Assembly (NCBI RefSeq): GCF_029784155.1
Contig: NC_073692.1
Span: 425,177,324-425,241,323, forward strand
Length of the DNA: 64,000 nucleotides
Reading direction: 5' to 3'
Source: Uranotaenia lowii
Taxonomy: Eukaryota > Arthropoda > Insecta > Diptera > Culicidae
Positions 32,490-45,476 of the stretch are shown here, one piece after another. Made by a program: the position numbers and the translations under genes. The notes below the pieces were generated by a model that saw only the letters and a list, made by a program, of their open reading frames with translations, ran no database searches and was not told the origin of the DNA. The first letter of the stretch is position 1. Every line of letters begins with the position of its first letter.

Positions 32490-33635
32490 AGAAACGAATG
32501 TGAGGCATACGTCAAGGCTGAAAATTCGCTTCAACTTAATGATCAGCCAAAAGACTCAATCCGCTTTTACATTTCTAACAGGCAGAAGTCTCAATTCGCT
32601 TATCAAATTCCAAAATCCGAAATCTCAATCCAATTTAATATCATCAAAAAAAAAAAAAGAACAAAGTACATTCAAACAAAGAAGCCCAAACCGGGTTTAA
32701 AAGTAAAAACCCTCCTCGGTTCAACATTTCCAAAAAAAAACAAAAGTCTTTTTCCACTTAAATTAAACTTATAAGCACTAGCTTCAATCCGCTTTCAATC
32801 TGGCCCGGTTGCCTGGATTTCATTGTAAAATAACCGGATTATTAACTTTATTTGGCAAGTCAAACAAAAAAATAATTGTGTTGCAAATTTTTTTTTAATT
32901 TATACCTCCAAAACGAATTTTTCTGACCAAGTTATATAAAAATAACCATGAAAAGTTTTTGGAAGCCTTAATTAAGATTCTTAATCTATCAATAAATTTA
33001 GGTAAATTTTTTTTTAATTTTTTTTCTTGATTTTTGTTTGTGTAATTTCTGGGTCTTACTAAATTTTCCCGGATATTAACCGAATTTTGGTCGTCAAATT
33101 TGATATTAAATCCCTGGATTTTGCCAGGTTTTTATGAAAATTGCTGAGTTTGTCCGACCCGGAAACGTGCTGAAAAAATTCAGGAAACCTTACTGCAGCA
33201 TAATTAACAAGCAAAAGCCTTAAGGCGCTTTCACATTTTTAACCGGATGAAGATTCAGTTAGCTTTTATTTTTCCAATGCACAGCAGTATAAGTTCACTT
33301 TAACATTTAAACAATTGAAAATCTCACAGCGATTTAACATGATCAACAAGCAGAAGGGTTGGGAACCCATGCTTTTAATTTTTATTAATAGACAAAACTT
33401 TTATTGCTCACTAACATAAGCAACAGTCTCAATCCACTTCTTCATTTTCAAAAAGTCTCGATCCGCTTTACATTTTCATCAGGAAAACGCTTCATTCCAC
33501 TTTGAAATTTTACCTGAGCAGAAGTCTCATTCCGTTTAAACATTTCCAACACACAGAAGTTTCATTCCGAGCATTTTCAACAGCCGGAAGTCTCGTTCCA
33601 CTTTCACAAAATCAACAACACCGGAAGACTTAACC
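32490..33635. repeat. Degenerate minisatellite (AGAAGTCTCAATCCGCTTT units)
   Basis: Imperfect units of about 31-45 bp with the core GAAGTCTCAATCCGCTTT followed by ACATTTTCAACA recur from 32540 to 32650 and from 33225 to 33620 (clear copies at 33521, 33556 and 33587). The array is interrupted by the dispersed element at 32790-33190. Units are well diverged, so the array is old. Confidence 0.6.
32790..33190. repeat. Dispersed repeat, copy 2 (CCCGGATATTA family)
   Basis: Shares CCGGTTGCCTGGATT, TTCCCGGATATTAACCG, CTGGATTTTGCCAGG and GACCCGG, in order, with 13735-14065. It lies inside the minisatellite, which shows it inserted after the array formed. Confidence 0.45.
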
Positions 33636-36600
33636 TGAAATGAAACATGAAATCTGCATATAAAATTCAAGTTCGTAGTTGAAATTATAGAACATTTTTA
33701 TAAAATTTAAACTGAAATCAGAAACTTCAAACTGAATATTCAAACAAAAACTAATAAATCTAAATCAGGTATTAAGTATATAAAAATTCTGAAATTGAAA
33801 TTTGATGTTATAAAATTTCAATATAAAAAATAAAAAGAAATTAAATATATAAGCTTATGATATGAATCCGGAAAAAAACTTTATGATTATTTTTAAGAGG
33901 AATGAAGAAAGAGAACTGGAGTTTGAGTAAGCAGTTTAAACTAGGAGTTTGAACCTGTAAAAATGATTTACAAATTAGAATATAACATAGATCTTTAAAA
34001 AATGTTCACCTGATTTTTTCTCATCTCGTGTGGACCTTTTGAACCTTTTTATGCAAATCCGTGTTCACGAGAAACCTAAGTTTCTTTCATTTTTGATACC
34101 TACCTACTTTCCTTCATAATTTGTACTCTGAGTTTTAAATCTTATTAAAGATTTAAATTAGAAATTTGTTTCATCAATATGCATTTTCATTATGATTTAT
34201 TTTATCTGACATTTGGGTCACAAGTCTGAATTTAACGTTTCAAATTCCAAATCGCGTAATGAATGTGGATCTGAGTTTGTTATTGAAAGAGTTTATAATT
34301 GAAATCTGCTTTTAGAAATATTACTTGGAGTCTACTCTGAAGAATTTTGATTGAGGTATCAATCAAATAAAAATAAAGTCGATCTTGGAATTCAATCTTG
34401 AATTTAAATCAAGTATAAGTCATGAAGAAATCAATCTGGTTCCAATGATTCAAGTTTCAGTTTGAATTCCAAATTTGGAATTCGAATCTCATGAGTCATA
34501 ATTGGAAGAAGGTTTAAGATTAGGATATGAAGACGTTGGGATTAAAGACTCATTTCAATCCTCCGTCGATAACAATTCAAACCTGAAATAAAATTTCAAG
34601 GAATGTTTGAACCTGAGGTATGCTTGGTTATTTTTAAATGCCTAATTTCTACCTTAGGCGAGGAATGTTAATTTTTAATGTTTTTATTTGAGGCCCTCAA
34701 GATGAGAGGGATCAATTGACGAAATCATCAGTTTTAAGTTAATTATACCACCTTTTTATATCCCAATTTACAACTGTTGTAAAACTTTAATTTTTATTAT
34801 TTTTTGACACTATTTGATTGAATGAAAATTTCGCAAATACGCAAAATATGTTTAATTTTAGCACTTTGACAATTTCGAAGTGCGTTTTCTCGAAACTATC
34901 ATGTGTAAAATTACACGCCTCTGACCCCGCATCAAATGTTATCTGAAATCTGAGTAAAAATTTTTGAAAACGTACAGTCCAAATTTATTTGAAAAAAATA
35001 TATTTTAAATATTTTTAAAACTGATCTAAAAACAGCAATAAGGTTCTGATCTGCAAATTAAACTTTATTTCGTTGATATCTGAAGCTTAGTATTCATGAA
35101 ATGTCCAGTGTAGTTTTTTTATCTGTCTTTGGGTCTAAATGTTAAATTTTGTTTTAAAATTTAAATTTTTTACGAAATGAATTGAATTTTGACCTGAAAT
35201 TTAAATTTGTTCCTTTTCTGTTGAAATCACTCGGTCCTTATCTGATGTCAAAAGTTTTGAACATATGAATTTCTTATCGAAGTTTGTGTTTAATAATTAT
35301 TTGAAGGCCTGTGAAACCATGGTTCAAAAATGTTCAAAAGTGAAAAATAAGGTGATATTTTTCAAACAAAATACACCAATTGAATACGAGCTTATTATAT
35401 GATCTGTTCTACGTTAAACACCAAACAAAACAACGAACGCATGGCTCCAGCTGCAGTGCCATTACTTCCAAACAACTTCTACTTCTTGTTGAAAGCTCCC
35501 CACAAAACCGCAAAAAGTGTTAAAATGGCTTGAAACAAAATAGTAAAACGTCTACAAAACCACAATGTTTTTCCCCATCACGTCAAGCGCCTCACTGGAG
35601 AGGAGCTTTGAAGAGGTGTCTGGGTAGATGTAAGTTGTGAAGAGGAGAAGGAGGAGCCTTTTGCATCAACATTAAATCTCATTGTTCGAAAGACATTTCA
35701 CTCCTCGAAGTAGAACTCACTTCTCAAAATGTGAACAATAAAGCAGGGGGGACTCTCTCGTGGGGAAAAAAACCCGACTTGGCACCCCAATGAGTTTCTG
35801 GAGCAAGTTTGCCGTTTCCATTAGAAGAAACTTGGGGGGGAAATCTTATTTATATTTATGACAACATTTTGCAGCAATATCAATTATGACGTTTTTTACC
35901 AGTTTTCGATTCCTCCTCGTGGTGGTAGGTAAGAAGGAATGTTTTATGCACCTTTCGTTTTTCTTGCTGTCAGTTTTTTGCGGATTACATTTCTAGCATT
36001 GATAGTTTTCCTCTGTTTTCCTCGGTCTCTTTCTTCTTGCTGAAGCATGATATTTTCTTTGGCTCTGGAACTGGTGCAAATGAACGAAATGTAACGAACT
36101 GAACAACCTTTGAATTCTCGATTGAATTTAAGCCTGCCAGTCACGGTGCCAACTTCTTGTGGGTCTCTTATTATGCAATATAGACCCCAGACCCATTCAA
36201 GATGGTTTAGATGGTGAGCCCGCGCAAAGTCGCTGATGGAAAAAGTGGTTCTGGATTGGAGCAGGGCGAATTCCCATATTCAGGGCTCTGCCAGCAGTTG
36301 ATGGATTAACCCACTTCATGTCAGCGCAATGCCTGTCGGCTCAATAACATACTGTAATGGGGCACCTAAAGCGAGTTCATCTGGGAGCCACGGCGAAATG
36401 TCAATGATCTATTGTCATGGTTTGGAATCCACACTGCTTTCGATGACCAAAACTTCAAGCTCAGCCTCATGAGAACATGAAACTGTTGAGGGTTTTTGAG
36501 GAGGGCTCACCTATTTACTCACTCGTCAACACATACTTTGTGGAAGGTTTGGCCAAAAGGGTGAATGTTTGCATATATGTTTAATCAGATCCACAAATAA

Positions 36601-37080
36601 TGGCATTTGGCCGTAGGTGGTTAACACGTTCGCTGTCAGAGCATCATTTGTTGGCTTATTTATTTTATTTTCAACAAGAGTACGAGCATAAAGTTCTGTT
36701 GCGTAAGGCCTTTTCCATGTTGAAGACTTAAAGTGGATTAAATTAATGAAATGTTCTTTGGGAGCGCCCTTCATTATGCATTTGAATCATTCATTTGAAA
36801 ATGTCGATGATTCATTACCTCGGCTTTGTCTGATTTTGGTAAATTAATAGTGAAACAAGTACGAATCAGCAAATAGATAACTTTTGATTGAAATTTCTTG
36901 AAATAAATAAACAACATTTTTTTTAAAAAACATTTTAATTAAGCAAAAAAGACATTCTAAAAAAAAGTTTAAAATAACAAAAACTTAAAAAAAAACAACC
37001 CATACCAAATAAACAATGACAAAACAATTTGAAACAAGGTACAAAAGACCAAGTTAAATTAAAAAAAAAAGAAAAATGAC
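33636..37080. other. AT-rich low-complexity DNA then unique sequence; no gene
   Basis: 33640-35300 is built from recurrent AT-rich words (GAAATTTGAATT, TTCAAATTGAAA types) with no sharp unit. 35400-36780 is more complex and contains short frames only (35944-36144 and 36526-36774, minus) with no domain. 36900-37160 contains AATGACAAAACTGACAAAAA and related proto-units leading into the nonamer array. Confidence 0.4.
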
Positions 37081-37159
37081 AAAACTGACAAAAAGGACAA
37101 GGGCAGGGCTTACGGGATAAATCACCCAATAGGATGAAAATCCCTGAAAAAAAAAGCCA

Positions 37160-40100
37160 AAAGACAAAAATGACAAAAATGACAAAAATGACAAAAATGA
37201 CAAAAATGACAAAAATGACAAAAATGACAAAAATGACAAAAATGACAAAAATGACAAAAATGACAAAAATGACAAAAATGACAAAAATGACAAAAATGAC
37301 AAAAATGACAAAAATGACAAAAATGACAAAAATGACAAAAATGACAAAAATGACAAAAATGACAAAAATGACAAAAATGACAAAAATGACAAAAATGACA
37401 AAAATGACAAAAATGACAAAAATGACAAAAATGACAAAAATGACAAAAATGACAAAAATGACAAAAATGACAAAAATGACAAAAATGACAAAAATAACAA
37501 AAATAACAAAAATAACAAAAATAACAAAAATGACAAAAATGACAAAAATGACAAAAATGACAAAAATGACAAAAATGACAAAAATGACAAAAATGACAAA
37601 AATGACAAAAATGACAAAAATGACAAAAATGACAAAAATGACAAAAATGACAAACATGACAAAAATGACAAAAATGACACAAATGACAAAAATGACAAAA
37701 ATGACACAAATGACAAAAATTACAAAAATGACAAAAATGACAAAAATGACAAAAATTACAAAAATGACAAAAATGACAAAAATGACAAAAATGACAAAAA
37801 TTACAAAAATGACAAAAACGACAAAAATAACAAAAAAGACAAAAATGACAAAAATGACAAAAATGACAAAAATGACAAAAATGACAAAAATGACAAAAAT
37901 GACAAAAATGACAAAAATGACAAAAATGACAAAAATGACAAAAATGACAAAAATGACACAAAAGGACAAAAATGACAAAAATGACAAAAATGACAAAAAT
38001 GACAAAAATGACAAAAATGACAAAAATGACAAAAATGACAAAAATGACAAAAATGACAAAAATGACAAAAATGACAAAAATGACAAAAATGACAAAAATA
38101 ACAAAAATAACAAAAATAACAAAAATAACAAAAATGACAAAAATGACAAAAATGACAAAAATGACAAAAATGACAAAAATGACAAAAATGACAAAAATGA
38201 CAAAAATGACAAAAATGACAAAAATGACAAAAATGACAAAAATGACAAAAATGACAAAAATGACAAAAATGACAAAAATGACAAAAATGACAAAAATGAC
38301 AAAAATGACAAAAATGACAAAAATGACAAAAATGACAAAAATGACAAAAATGACAAAAATGACAAAAATGACAAAAATGACAAAAATGACAAAAATGACA
38401 AAAATGACAAAAATGACAAAAATGACAAAAATGACAAAAATGACAAAAATGACAAAAATGACAAAAATGACAAAAATGACAAAAATGACAAAAATGACAA
38501 AAATGACAAAAATGACAAAAATGACAAAAATGACAAAAATGACAAAAATGACAAAAATGACAAAAATGACAAAAATGACAAAAATGACAAAAATGACAAA
38601 AATGACAAAAATGACAAAAATGACAAAAATGACAAAAATGACAAAAATGACAAAAATGACAAAAATGACAAAAATGACAAAAATGACAAAAATGACAAAA
38701 ATGACAAAAATGACAAAAATGACAAAAATGACAAAAATGACAAAAATGACAAAAATGACAAAAATGACAAAAATGACAAAAATGACAAAAATGACAAAAA
38801 TGACAAAAATGACAAAAATGACAAAAATGACAAAAATGACAAAAATGACAAAAATGACAAAAATGACAAAAATGACAAAAATGACAAAAATGACAAAAAT
38901 GACAAAAATGACAAAAATGACAAAAATGACAAAAATGACAAAAATGACAAAAATGACAAAAATGACAAAAATGACAAAAATGACAAAAATGACAAAAATG
39001 ACAAAAATGACAAAAATGACAAAAATGACAAAAATGACAAAAATGACAAAAATGACAAAAATGACAAAAATGACAAAAATGACAAAAATGACAAAAATGA
39101 CAAAAATGACAAAAATGACAAAAATGACAAAAATGACAAAAATGACAAAAATGACAAAAATGACAAAAATGACAAAAATGACAAAAATGACAAAAATGAC
39201 AAAAATGACAAAAATGACAAAAATGACAAAAATGACAAAAATGACAAAAATGACAAAAATGACAAAAATGACAAAAATGACAAAAATGACAAAAATGACA
39301 AAAATGACAAAAATGACAAAAATGACAAAAATGACAAAAATGACAAAAATGACAAAAATGACAAAAATGACAAAAATGACAAAAATGACAAAAATGACAA
39401 AAATGACAAAAATGACAAAAATGACAAAAATGACAAAAATGACAAAAATGACAAAAATGACAAAAATGACAAAAATGACAAAAATGACAAAAATGACAAA
39501 AATGACAAAAATGACAAAAATGACAAAAATGACAAAAATGACAAAAATGACAAAAATGACAAAAATGACAAAAATGACAAAAATGACAAAAATGACAAAA
39601 ATGACAAAAATGACAAAAATGACAAAAATGACAAAAATGACAAAAATGACAAAAATGACAAAAATGACAAAAATGACAAAAATGACAAAAATGACAAAAA
39701 TGACAAAAATGACAAAAATGACAAAAATGACAAAAATGACAAAAATGACAAAAATGACAAAAATGACAAAAATGACAAAAATGACAAAAATGACAAAAAT
39801 GACAAAAATGACAAAAATGACAAAAATGACAAAAATGACAAAAATGACAAAAATGACAAAAATGACAAAAATGACAAAAATGACAAAAATGACAAAAATG
39901 ACAAAAATGACAAAAATGACAAAAATGACAAAAATGACAAAAATGACAAAAATGACAAAAATGACAAAAATGACAAAAATGACAAAAATGACAAAAATGA
40001 CAAAAATGACAAAAATGACAAAAATGACAAAAATGACAAAAATGACAAAAATGACAAAAATGACAAAAATGACAAAAATGACAAAAATGACAAAAATGAC

Positions 40101-41997
40101 AAAAATGACAAAAATGACAAAAATGACAAAAATGACAAAAATGACAAAAATGACAAAAATGACAAAAATGACAAAAATGACAAAAATGACAAAAATGACA
40201 AAAATGACAAAAATGACAAAAATGACAAAAATGACAAAAATGACAAAAATGACAAAAATGACAAAAATGACAAAAATGACAAAAATGACAAAAATGACAA
40301 AAATGACAAAAATGACAAAAATGACAAAAATGACAAAAATGACAAAAATGACAAAAATGACAAAAATGACAAAAATGACAAAAATGACAAAAATGACAAA
40401 AATGACAAAAATGACAAAAATGACAAAAATGACAAAAATGACAAAAATGACAAAAATGACAAAAATGACAAAAATGACAAAAATGACAAAAATGACAAAA
40501 ATGACAAAAATGACAAAAATGACAAAAATGACAAAAATGACAAAAATGACAAAAATGACAAAAATGACAAAAATGACAAAAATGACAAAAATGACAAAAA
40601 TGACAAAAATGACAAAAATGACAAAAATGACAAAAATGACAAAAATGACAAAAATGACAAAAATGACAAAAATGACAAAAATGACAAAAATGACAAAAAT
40701 GACAAAAATGACAAAAATGACAAAAATGACAAAAATGACAAAAATGACAAAAATGACAAAAATGACAAAAATGACAAAAATGACAAAAATGACAAAAATG
40801 ACAAAAATGACAAAAATGACAAAAATGACAAAAATGACAAAAATGACAAAAATGACAAAAATGACAAAAATGACAAAAATGACAAAAATGACAAAAATGA
40901 CAAAAATGACAAAAATGACAAAAATGACAAAAATGACAAAAATGACAAAAATGACAAAAATGACAAAAATGACAAAAATGACAAAAATGACAAAAATGAC
41001 AAAAATGACAAAAATGACAAAAATGACAAAAATGACAAAAATGACAAAAATGACAAAAATGACAAAAATGACAAAAATGACAAAAATGACAAAAATGACA
41101 AAAATGACAAAAATGACAAAAATGACAAAAATGACAAAAATGACAAAAATGACAAAAATGACAAAAATGACAAAAATGACAAAAATGACAAAAATGACAA
41201 AAATGACAAAAATGACAAAAATGACAAAAATGACAAAAATGACAAAAATGACAAAAATGACAAAAATGACAAAAATGACAAAAATGACAAAAATGACAAA
41301 AATGACAAAAATGACAAAAATGACAAAAATGACAAAAATGACAAAAATGACAAAAATGACAAAAATGACAAAAATGACAAAAATGACAAAAATGACAAAA
41401 ATGACAAAAATGACAAAAATGACAAAAATGACAAAAATGACAAAAATGACAAAAATGACAAAAATGACAAAAATGACAAAAATGACAAAAATGACAAAAA
41501 TGACAAAAATGACAAAAATGACAAAAATGACAAAAATGACAAAAATGACAAAAATGACAAAAATGACAAAAATGACAAAAATGACAAAAATGACAAAAAT
41601 GACAAAAATGACAAAAATGACAAAAATGACAAAAATGACAAAAATGACAAAAATGACAAAAATGACAAAAATGACAAAAATGACAAAAATGACAAAAATG
41701 ACAAAAATGACAAAAATGACAAAAATGACAAAATGACAAAAATGACAAAAATGACAAAAATGACAAAAATGACAAAAATGACAAAAATGACAAAAATGAC
41801 AAAAATGACAAAAATGACAAAAATGACAAAAATGACAAAAATGACAAAAATGACAAAAATGACAAAAATGACAAAAATGACAAAAATGACAAAAATGACA
41901 AAAATGACAAAAATGACAAAAATGACAAAAATGACAAAAATGACAAAAATGACAAAAATGACAAAAATGACAAAAATGACAAAAATGACAAAAATGA
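37160..41997. repeat. (TGACAAAAA)n array, at least 4.8 kb, running into an assembly gap
   Basis: A 9-bp unit TGACAAAAA is repeated more than 500 times. Variants cluster at the left: two blocks of four TAACAAAAA units starting at 37495 and 38099, and scattered changes at 37650-37850 and 37955. From about 38135 to 41725 I see no variant unit; one 8-bp unit occurs near 41730. Because the period is a multiple of three and lacks stops, giant frames (MTK, DKN, FVI, LSF or HFC repeats) arise on both strands; they are not genes. Confidence 0.97.
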
Positions 41998-42497
41998 NNN
42001 NNNNNNNNNNNNNNNNNNNNNNNNNNNNNNNNNNNNNNNNNNNNNNNNNNNNNNNNNNNNNNNNNNNNNNNNNNNNNNNNNNNNNNNNNNNNNNNNNNNN
42101 NNNNNNNNNNNNNNNNNNNNNNNNNNNNNNNNNNNNNNNNNNNNNNNNNNNNNNNNNNNNNNNNNNNNNNNNNNNNNNNNNNNNNNNNNNNNNNNNNNNN
42201 NNNNNNNNNNNNNNNNNNNNNNNNNNNNNNNNNNNNNNNNNNNNNNNNNNNNNNNNNNNNNNNNNNNNNNNNNNNNNNNNNNNNNNNNNNNNNNNNNNNN
42301 NNNNNNNNNNNNNNNNNNNNNNNNNNNNNNNNNNNNNNNNNNNNNNNNNNNNNNNNNNNNNNNNNNNNNNNNNNNNNNNNNNNNNNNNNNNNNNNNNNNN
42401 NNNNNNNNNNNNNNNNNNNNNNNNNNNNNNNNNNNNNNNNNNNNNNNNNNNNNNNNNNNNNNNNNNNNNNNNNNNNNNNNNNNNNNNNNNNNNNNNN
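41998..42497. other. Assembly gap (500 N)
   Basis: Exactly 500 N, the usual placeholder size. The nonamer array is broken here, so its true length is unknown, and contiguity with the sequence at 42498 onwards is a scaffolding decision. Confidence 0.98.
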
Positions 42498-43317
42498 TCG
42501 TGATCTGACATTTATTTGAGAATTCAGATTTTTATTAAAAATTAGACAATGTATTTTATGTATTCTATTTCTGTGCATTAGTTCATTTGTCCGAAGCTTT
42601 ATTCGAAATTTTGATTTGCATTCTTTTTCTGGTGTTTTGGAAGTATTGATTTCAAATCTGAAAACTAGACTGCTTAGAATTTATTTCTAAGCAAATTTCT
42701 AGTTCAGAATAAGGAACATCATTTTTAATGATTTAATAATGACTTATCGGAAATGGCATTTGCAATGATTAGAAACATTAGTTCTGATTCATTTTTAAAA
42801 TGGTGATTAATTTTATCAGTAAATCTATTATTTTTTTTTAGTTTTTGTGATAGTTATTTGTAAGAAAATGGTTTATAAATAAATTTCCTTATTTCTGTGA
42901 ATTTTTGGTTTTTTATTATTTTTGGCTAAATAAGAATTTCGAAAACCCCCCCCCACTGGATGAGTCCTTCGCACGGGCCTAAACTTTTTTATCATAAGTA
43001 TAATCGAAATGCAGTCTTTGGATGAAATATTTTTCATAGATTAGGCTTTAAGAAAAATCGTTTTCAAAAGAAATCAGTGGACCAAAGTTATTCATGATAA
43101 ACTGGACTTCTTGCGAAAAAAATGTCTCAAAATCCCATACAAATTTAAGGTTCGTTGAGCGACCCCTTCACGTGATCCGATCAGGCCCAAATTTGGCATG
43201 AGACCTTGTACTAGGCCTAGAATGAATTTAAGCTTGCAGCGCATAACATTTCACAACTTTGAAATTTCTTATACAAATCTGGGGCAGTCTTATAAATACA
43301 TTATGAAACCATCCATC
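42498..43317. other. AT-rich unassigned DNA right of the gap
   Basis: No array units continue on this side of the gap. No gene or repeat recognised. Confidence 0.4.
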
Positions 43318-43319
43318 TA

Positions 43320-43874
43320 CAGTACCGTTCATAATTGTATAGAAATTGGAAGCACGCGCACTATCACTTCGAATTTGACCTTCCATAACTTTTTACTCTG
43401 ATGATATTTTTTGATTTGCGTTAGATAGATCAACTAACACACTAGTATACCACAAAATTTGAACTTTCTGGAGTTTGTGTGGCCTGAGATACAGCAATTC
43501 TTCGAAAATCGGACTTTTTGGACTTTTCTCATTCAAACTGCAATATCTCGGAAACTACGCTACATTTTTTATTGAAATTTGGCAGAGTGATTGTTGAAAC
43601 ATAAAGCTAGCATGTCTGAAGTTTTCGAAAAGTTCTATCGATGAGATCAAAAGTTACGCGAGGTGCAATATTTCAGGCATGAACCTAAAAATGCGATTTC
43701 TATAGAATTATGGACGAATGTTTCCATAGGAAAATCATATTTAGATCATAGTTAGATAGAACTAACGCAAAACATTTGATCAAAAAACATCATTAGAGTA
43801 AAAAGCTATGGAAGTTCAAAGTCGAAGTGACAATGCGCGTGCTTCCAATTTCTATACAATTATGAACGGTACTG
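43320..43874. mobile_element. 555-bp Tc1/mariner-type MITE with long TIRs
   Basis: TA at 43318-43319 and 43875-43876 flanks termini CAGTACCGTTCATAATTG and its inverse. The inverted similarity continues through ATAGAAATTGGAAGCACGCG, CACTTCGA, CTTCCATA and TTTTTACTCT for about 100 bp per side, and more weakly to about 140 bp. No transposase ORF. TA target and CAGT ends are typical of the Tc1/mariner superfamily. Confidence 0.85.
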
Positions 43875-43876
43875 TA

Positions 43877-45218
43877 TGTGTTCACTTTCGTCCTCAAATA
43901 TTCTCTCCAAGCAAGATCTGAATCAAGAGAGCATACCTTCGCAATATAAGCTTCTGACATTGAAGCCCAGGTCTCGGAGATGGAAGCCTTAAGAAAATCG
44001 ACATATGGGTAAGAGGATTCACAGGCCTTTGCTTAAACATACGCTCATATTAAATAGTTGAGGGAGTAAAAATTCGAGGTGCTAGAACGCCAAAGATCCT
44101 TAACCCAAAACTTTATATTTTCCTTCAGCTATGTTTTGGTATGTTTAGAGGCATGGCATGGACTCTATCTTGTTGAAATACAACATTCTCGGGTTCTCGG
44201 CTTCACCGAAGTTTGGCCGAATCCATGGAAGCTCCTGATTGTTCAATTTATTAATTAAGACTTCAGTAGATATTAACTTTTACCTAAGCTTTTATGAAAT
44301 CATACTATGACTGCGGTGAGATGATTGGTAGTAAATAAACTGGAATTCCACATTCTCTGGAATATTTACAGCCAGTGAAATATATCGATCCGTACGTGAA
44401 TTGGACATCGAATCTATTAAAAAAAGGTTCTCATCTGAGAACACGTCGATCAGCTGCTTCCTCTTTAACTTAGTGCGCTTGTGCGCTCGAGGCGCAGTCC
44501 TTTAGACGTTCTAATGTCTAATGACACTTCGCTGTTGTTCCTGATGATGCATTTAAGTCATCTTTGACCAATCGTTTTATGGTCATGAGAGATTGTAAAT
44601 TTAAATAATTGTTTAATCATAAATCACTTTATGTATTTCTAAAAAAAAAAAAAATAAATAAATTAATAAATTTTAAGCAACATTCTATGAGAAATTTATT
44701 CACAGTCTCTTGGGTATTAAATCTTCATCAAGAACCTATCGTAATTATAAACTTGTTTGCATGCGGTGTGGTTGTCAAGAAACCTCGGGATGATCCCTAA
44801 ACTAGTTTAGGGTTTTTTTTTCGTTCCCGCTCCATCAGCCGAGCAACGCAACGCAAGTCCAGGAAACCGGATCGATGAACTGCTCAAGAGACATCCATCA
44901 AAGGCGTCTTCCGTCTGTCGGATCCGATCTATATCAGTGTCAGTCATCTCGTCAGCCGATCTTTAGCGGCATTTTAGTGGCAACTATTGCGATAACAGGC
45001 TGAGCGGATTATACTTTGTAGTAAAGGCCTTTCAGTTAAGGCCTATCGTGAGGTTTAGATGATCAGGTGTTTCCTGTGGAATTTTTCTCTGAAGGATTTA
45101 TGTCTCGCGTGGATTTCGTTTGAGATCCCTGGATGTGTGGATGCGTGAAGTTATTCCTGCTGTTGATCCAACAAACGCAATTGTCGATTCTGGGAAAAAG
45201 AAAAGTCGTGTGAACACA
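43877..45218. other. Unassigned; contains a palindrome followed by T9
   Basis: No coding signal. CCCTAAACTAGTTTAGGG at 44795-44812 is a perfect 18-bp palindrome directly followed by nine T (44813-44821). 44830-45120 is GC-richer unique sequence. A pol III-type or regulatory role is possible but unsupported. Confidence 0.35.
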
Positions 45219-45476
45219 TTAGAAAGTGCAACATTGAGCTGTACAAAGAAGATAATCGCATAAAACCAGCGGGAACGTCGATCTTTTTGTGTTTATGAGT
45301 AATGCCTTCATTGAACCGGGCCAAGCAAATCGACCCCATGCAGCAGAAAGAAGGAGTGTGACGAGAGCATAAAATCTATCGCCGATCGTGGTATATCCAC
45401 ACAGTCCAAACACCACATAGACGCAAACCATCATAAACATGCTAGTTATGCTCCCCATGTAGACGAAACCTGCCAA
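45219..45476 (-). CDS. Possible exon of a multi-pass membrane protein, unknown
   Basis: The minus frame has no ATG at the left edge (a TTG opens it) and could be entered from an acceptor TTAG at about 45500. It encodes RWGCLQLAGFVYMGSITSMF followed by MMVCVYVVFGLCGYTT, then FYALVTLLLSAAWGRFAW. The first stretch is a convincing hydrophobic helix with flanking polar residues, and the second could be another. The amino-acid use looks like a real membrane segment. I cannot name the family. No polypyrimidine tract or donor is compelling, so this stays tentative. Confidence 0.25.
   Translation of the reverse strand: MAGFVYMGSITSMFMMVCVYVVFGLCGYTTIGDRFYALVTLLLSAAWGRFAWPGSMKALLINTKRSTFPLVLCDYLLCTAQCCTF

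Noticed and set aside
37160..41997. CRISPR array
   Set aside because: Contiguous 9-bp units without spacers in a eukaryotic context. The other arrays in the window fail for the same reason.
36935..42578. Giant open frames of 1,250-1,860 codons on both strands (MTK, DKN, SFL, FVI and HFC repeats)
   Set aside because: They are translations of the 9-bp repeat, whose period is divisible by three and lacks stops; some run straight through the N gap. No start context, splice sites or non-repetitive domain.
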